Positions 7,030 to 9,086 of a stretch of 9,086 bases of DNA are shown here, piece by piece (positions within the stretch are counted from its first letter, which is position 1; the number at the start of each line of letters is the position of its first letter). The translations under genes were made by a program, and so were the position numbers. Source of the DNA: Synergistaceae bacterium (lineage in GTDB: Bacteria; Synergistota; Synergistia; Synergistales; Aminobacteriaceae); NCBI GenBank assembly GCA_017446645.1, contig JAFSQO010000066.1, positions 1-9,086 on the forward strand, written 5' to 3'. The notes beneath the pieces are model-generated. The model had not been told where the DNA came from and did not search any database. It saw only the letters and a program-made list of their open reading frames with translations.

Positions 7030-7485
7030 TTACTGCAAATTCTCAGGAAAGTTCTGTAAACCATTTTCTTCAGCTTTATCTCTGTTGTCATACATCCAGC
7101 AAGCTGCCCAGAATGTTTTCAGTATTTCCGCTGCAGCTGCTTTACGTTTTTCAGGAGTTGCAATATTGATTTTGCCCGTTAAGTGGATCTGAGGCTTATC
7201 GTCCTGAACCCCGTAAAAGAAGCTGTTATCGAGTACTTCTACACCTGCTAATCCTGACAAACTTTTCACCCCCATTAAGATTTTGACTTCAAATTCCTGC
7301 TTGACTTCACCATTCAAAAGCTCTGATTCTGTACAGCCGAGAACCTCACAAAGCTTCTGAATATCATTTGAGCGCGGTTCAAATTCACCGTTTTCCCATC
7401 TCATAAGAGTGTTCTCATGAACGCCCACTTTTTCCGCTAATTCAGCTGGGGGTAAGGTTTTTCTTTTTACAGAATTCTTTAATAT
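7030..7485 (-). CDS. XRE-family helix-turn-helix regulator with C-terminal domain (start codon anomalous)
   Basis: The protein has an N-terminal XRE-type HTH (LPPAELAEKVGVHENTLMRWENGEFEP, then KLCEVLGCTESELL). A domain of about 85 residues of unknown family follows, ending DNRDKAEENGLQNFPENLQ. It presumably binds DNA and controls itself and the divergent operon. The first conventional start is GTG 7428, but that start would remove the first HTH helices. The reading frame stays open upstream to ATA at 7485. A strong GAGGTGAGG (7501-7493) lies 7 bases from that ATA and a TATAAT promoter sits further upstream, so translation very likely begins, or once began, at 7485 (151 residues). Either AUA is used inefficiently or an ATG has mutated and the gene is nearly silent. 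The 3' end abuts the transposase remnant. Target and ligand are unknown. Confidence 0.75.
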   Translation of the reverse strand: MLKNSVKRKTLPPAELAEKVGVHENTLMRWENGEFEPRSNDIQKLCEVLGCTESELLNGEVKQEFEVKILMGVKSLSGLAGVEVLDNSFFYGVQDDKPQIHLTGKINIATPEKRKAAAAEILKTFWAACWMYDNRDKAEENGLQNFPENLQ

Positions 7486-7516
7486 AAATTTCCCTCACCT
7501 CATAAATTTAATAAAT

Positions 7517-7545
7517 ATTATACACATTACCTTTAAGATATGCAA
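7517..7545 (-). promoter_or_regulatory. Promoter of the leftward HTH gene
   Basis: On the minus strand TTGCAT (7545-7540) and a perfect TATAAT (7522-7517) are spaced by 17 bases. The predicted start at about 7510 lies just before GAGGTGAGG at 7501-7493. The -35 is embedded in the 9-bp word TCTTGCATA shared with the opposite promoter. Confidence 0.75.
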
Positions 7546-7596
7546 GAGTAAGCTATAAAAAATGATAGGTAAAACAACAAGTTTTTGTCTTGCATA
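7539..7596. promoter_or_regulatory. Mirror-image operator pair TATGCAAGA / TCTTGCATA
   Basis: TATGCAAGA at 7539-7547 and its exact reverse complement TCTTGCATA at 7588-7596 face each other across 40 bases in the divergent spacer. Each copy covers the -35 box (TTGCAT) of the promoter pointing away from the centre. A bound HTH protein at either site would block that promoter. The layout resembles a phage-type two-regulator switch. Binding by these proteins is inferred. Confidence 0.6.
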
Positions 7597-7618
7597 AAGC
7601 GCGCAAAATTGTTATTTT
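7590..7618 (+). promoter_or_regulatory. Promoter of the rightward HTH operon
   Basis: TTGCAT (7590-7595) and TATTTT (7613-7618) are spaced by 17 bases. The -35 lies in the same TCTTGCATA word as the leftward promoter, but the -10 is weaker (four of six). The predicted start near 7625 leaves a short leader with CGGAGGTGA at 7635-7643. Confidence 0.6.
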
Positions 7619-7648
7619 TATCACAAGCAAAATACGGAGGTGATTTTT

Positions 7649-8035
7649 ATGTTTCAGGGAAGTAAATTAAGGGAGCAACGAGAATTATTAAAAGTATCAC
7701 AGGAAGCATTAGCAGACAAAGTAAACGTGCATGTCAACACAATACGGCGGTGGGAACAAGACAAACAAACCCCCGATGCAAAAAAACTGGCCCTTCTTGC
7801 AGATGCATTGTCAACGAGTGTTGCACATCTTTCCGGTGAGACAGACGGCTCAGTATTACAAGAAAAAATTCATGACGGTGAAGATACCAAAGGCCGGTTA
7901 ATAATAAACAATAGCGATTTACACATCAACATGCCGGACCGTCCTGAGAGTTTTACAATTATACAGCGTTTTTTTGATTGGCAGCTCGCAAAACAACAGA
8001 AAAATTGCAGTACCTGCAATGTAATAAAAATTTAA
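7649..8035 (+). CDS. XRE-family helix-turn-helix repressor-like protein
   Basis: This 128-residue protein has a clear XRE/Cro-CI type DNA-binding domain at residues 5-62. Its HTH core is SQEALADKVNVHVNTIRRWEQ (split at about residues 18-37) and it is followed by the usual TPDAKKLALLADAL helix. The C-terminal half (65-128) is short and unlike peptidase-type repressors; it contains no Ser/Lys protease dyad context, and two Cys near the end (STC). Start ATG 7649 is chosen because GGAGGTGA lies 5 bases upstream; the GTG at 7640 is part of that ribosome site. It is the first gene of a rightward operon followed by two small exported proteins with gaps of 25 and 13 bases. It probably regulates its own promoter and the divergent gene through the TCTTGCATA sites. 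The HTH call is firm; the target is an inference. Confidence 0.88.
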   Translation: MFQGSKLREQRELLKVSQEALADKVNVHVNTIRRWEQDKQTPDAKKLALLADALSTSVAHLSGETDGSVLQEKIHDGEDTKGRLIINNSDLHINMPDRPESFTIIQRFFDWQLAKQQKNCSTCNVIKI

Positions 8036-8060
8036 TCTTGATGAAAGGTGCGATGATCGC

Positions 8061-8483
8061 ATGAAAAAGTATTTTGCATTGTGTCTGTTACTCCTCCCGT
8101 ACTTTGCTCTAAGTGTATTTGCAAGCGACTTAGAAACAGCCTCACACAACGCTGAGGAAAAGCTAAAGGCTAACGGTTTCTTTCTCTCTGAGGAAATCGA
8201 GGAAATCTGGCAGTCCGAAAAGACCCCTGATGTACTAGAAAAAATTTCAGGTGATAAACAAAGAGAAATACTTGAAAAATATAAAGAGGCTCAGGAATTA
8301 GCTGCAAAAAGTTCACTTGAATTTGGCTCAAGTATCAGTGATGAACTCGAACGTTCGCTCTATCAGGCCGGTGTGGAGCAAAACAAGCTGTTGAAAGCAA
8401 CACGGGTAATCGCTAAGAAATACGGCATTAAAGCTGGCGATATTTTCACGATAGAGTTTCATGTAATATACACGGGGAAATAA
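8061..8483 (+). CDS. Small exported helical protein of unknown function
   Basis: I do not recognise this family. The 140-residue product starts with a typical signal peptide (MKKYFALCLLLLPYFALSVFA, cleavage expected after residue 21). The mature part has about 119 residues and is rich in charged helices: EIEEIWQSEKTPDVLEKISG, then REILEKYKEAQELAAK, a Ser-rich turn, DELERSLYQAGVEQNKLLKATRVIAKKYG and a short beta-like end (DIFTIEFHVIYTGK). It contains no cysteine after the signal peptide and no membrane helix, so it should be a soluble periplasmic or secreted protein. The ribosome site AAAGGTG at 8044-8050 lies 10 bases upstream, and a small palindrome GCGATGATCGC (8050-8060) fills the gap before the ATG. 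It lies between the HTH gene and the YHYH gene, and the tight packing suggests co-expression. Confidence 0.8.
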   Translation: MKKYFALCLLLLPYFALSVFASDLETASHNAEEKLKANGFFLSEEIEEIWQSEKTPDVLEKISGDKQREILEKYKEAQELAAKSSLEFGSSISDELERSLYQAGVEQNKLLKATRVIAKKYGIKAGDIFTIEFHVIYTGK

Positions 8484-8496
8484 GGAGGTGAAATTA

Positions 8497-8751
8497 ATGC
8501 TGAAATTCCGAAAATTCCTGAAATCTATAAGTTTATTCCTTTTAACCTGTTTGCTAGCCTTTAGCTCATTTACAGCTGATGCACATCCCGGACGGCTTGA
8601 CAGATTCGGGGGTCACATGAATCACAAGACAGGCACGTACCACTATCACAGGAGGTCTAACGCAGTCAGAAAGAAAGCAGTAAGAAAGCGCACCCGCAAG
8701 ACAGTACGCACCCGCAGGACACGCACAAGGAGTCGTAAGGTTCGCCGTTAA
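8497..8751 (+). CDS. Small exported YHYH-motif protein with Arg-rich tail
   Basis: The 84-residue product has a signal peptide (1-29, ending TADA). It then has the His-rich motif HPGRLDRFGGHMNHKTGTYHYH (split here: HPGRLDRFGGH at 30-40 and MNHKTGTYHYH at 41-51), and a tail (52-84) in which 19 of 33 residues are Arg or Lys. The motif is the YHYH repeat seen in small exported proteins of many bacteria and phages, sometimes beside nucleases; its role is not established, though clustered His suggests metal binding. The basic tail could bind nucleic acid, phosphate-rich polymers or membranes. Start ATG 8497 is preceded by AAGGAGGTG at 8482-8490; the in-frame GTG 8488 is inside that ribosome site. 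The site overlaps the upstream stop codon, so the two genes are translationally linked. Confidence 0.8.
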   Translation: MLKFRKFLKSISLFLLTCLLAFSSFTADAHPGRLDRFGGHMNHKTGTYHYHRRSNAVRKKAVRKRTRKTVRTRRTRTRSRKVRR

Positions 8752-8754
8752 AGT

Positions 8755-8791
8755 GAAAAAATCGCGGTCTGTCTAGCACATATTCAGACCG
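8755..8791 (-). terminator. Minus-strand intrinsic terminator
   Basis: Read on the minus strand, CGGTCTG (8791-8785) pairs with CAGACCG (8771-8765) around a 13-base loop. CGA and a run of six T residues (8760-8755) follow. The plus strand has A-runs here instead, so the signal acts on leftward transcripts such as the guide RNA at 8821-9086, not on the rightward operon. Confidence 0.65.
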
Positions 8792-8800
8792 TACAAAAAA

Positions 8801-8820
8801 ACGTACAAGAGAAAATAATA
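8801..8820 (-). other. Predicted guide segment of the transposon-associated RNA
   Basis: If the RNA described at 8821-9086 is a TnpB-type reRNA, the bases just outside the element end act as its guide. On the minus strand these read TATTATTTTCTCTTGTACGT. This is a prediction from the family rule; I see no second copy of this sequence in the window. Confidence 0.4.
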
Positions 8821-9086
8821 GTGAACCTCTCACGACTAAAGTCGCGAGCTTCGAAAGGATAAAAATCCTCGTCCAAGAAGTTTGGTTTTAAGTCTCCACC
8901 TGTTGTCATGCAGGCACCCTTATTCTTGCAGGCGTGTCCACTTCGCCCCTACAGTATAGCCCCAAACCGGGACACAACCTTACTTGTTAATACTTACTAC
9001 CCTTACACCTTTTCTCTTAGAACCCGTCATAGTTCACCCAGTCCGGAGATTATTATCTCTAAGTGCTACGCTGCGGCGAGAGGGAA
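8821..9086 (-). ncRNA. Omega/reRNA-like structured RNA at the right end of an IS200/IS605-type (TnpB/IscB) element, 5' end beyond window
   Basis: No open frame of useful length is found here, but the minus strand is full of stems. They are GAGAT/ATCTC (9059-9046), GTGTCC/GGACAC (8975-8970 with 8939-8934), GCCTG/CAGGT (8915-8911 with 8902-8898), AGGAT-TTTT-ATCCT (8869-8856) inside CTTC/GAAG, and the terminal CTCGCGACT/AGTCGTGAG hairpin (8848-8829). Two stems need a G-U pair that works only in the minus-strand RNA, which sets the direction. The end GCGACTTTAGTCGTG plus GAGGTTCAC closely resembles the right-end scaffold of the ISDra2 TnpB reRNA as I recall it. TnpB cuts DNA matching the flanking guide and helps the transposon persist. 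The nuclease gene, if present, is beyond 9086. An IscB-type (HEARO) RNA or a stand-alone copy is the main alternative. Confidence 0.6.

Noticed and set aside
8041..8064. A seven-codon leader peptide whose stop overlaps the start of the exported protein in ATGA
   Set aside because: It has no ribosome site of its own, and the ATG codons there are more easily explained as part of the spacer between AAAGGTG and ATG 8061.
7919..8149. A 76-codon open frame on the minus strand across the HTH and exported-protein genes
   Set aside because: It is antisense to two well-supported genes with good ribosome sites and resembles no known protein.
8829..8848. Group II intron domain V
   Set aside because: The hairpin is too short, lacks the AGC catalytic triad and the GNRA-capped two-stem shape, and fits a transposon right-end hairpin better.
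9036..9086. C-terminal end of a transposase on the minus strand (PSRRSVALRDNNLRTG then stop)
   Set aside because: Only 16 codons are visible, without a TnpB zinc-finger or RuvC motif; it overlaps a stem of the predicted RNA and cannot be supported as coding.

Overview
The window looks like a chromosomal segment of a bacterium from the phylum Synergistota, probably a host-associated, moderately A+T-rich member. The best clue is the C-terminus of the secreted subtilase at 3914-6007. It ends in a Gly-rich stretch, an invariant-looking Cys-Asn, a hydrophobic helix and a short basic tail, which is the layout of the Synergist-CTERM sorting signal. The phylum assignment is an inference from this motif, because no database search was possible.

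Core half (1-6195). On the + strand, the 3' end of metF (methylenetetrahydrofolate reductase) overlaps a stand-alone protein resembling the methionine synthase reactivation domain. That gene overlaps a PilO-like membrane protein gene, and a PilP/GspC-like gene follows closely. These four are packed like one operon that joins one-carbon/methionine metabolism to type IV pilus or type II secretion parts. guaA (GMP synthetase) lies on the - strand and meets this operon stop-to-stop with one base between. A divergent spacer separates guaA from the secreted serine protease. A tRNA-Thr(CGT) gene with its own promoter follows, and then a strong intrinsic terminator.

Accessory half (about 6200-9086). 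Downstream of the tRNA the sequence looks acquired. It holds small inverted repeats, a decayed IS5-type transposase pseudogene with several frameshifts, and a divergent pair of XRE-type helix-turn-helix regulator genes. The two promoters of that pair carry the same 9-bp word over their -35 boxes, in mirror orientation. The rightward regulator leads a compact operon with two small exported proteins, one a YHYH-type protein with a very Arg-rich tail. The left regulator has a well-placed Shine-Dalgarno sequence but an ATA where the start codon should be.

Right edge (8821-9086). No coding sequence is visible here. The minus strand reads as a highly structured RNA ending in the hairpin plus GGTTCAC typical of the right end of IS200/IS605-type elements. 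This matches the guide-RNA (omega/reRNA) scaffold of a TnpB-like (or IscB-like) RNA-guided nuclease whose gene would lie beyond the window. Its guide would be read from the flanking DNA at 8801-8820, and a minus-strand intrinsic terminator lies just past it.

The most interesting parts are the mirror-image regulatory switch with its odd start codon and secreted cargo, and the transposon guide RNA next to it. No CRISPR array, rRNA gene or complete mobile element is present.
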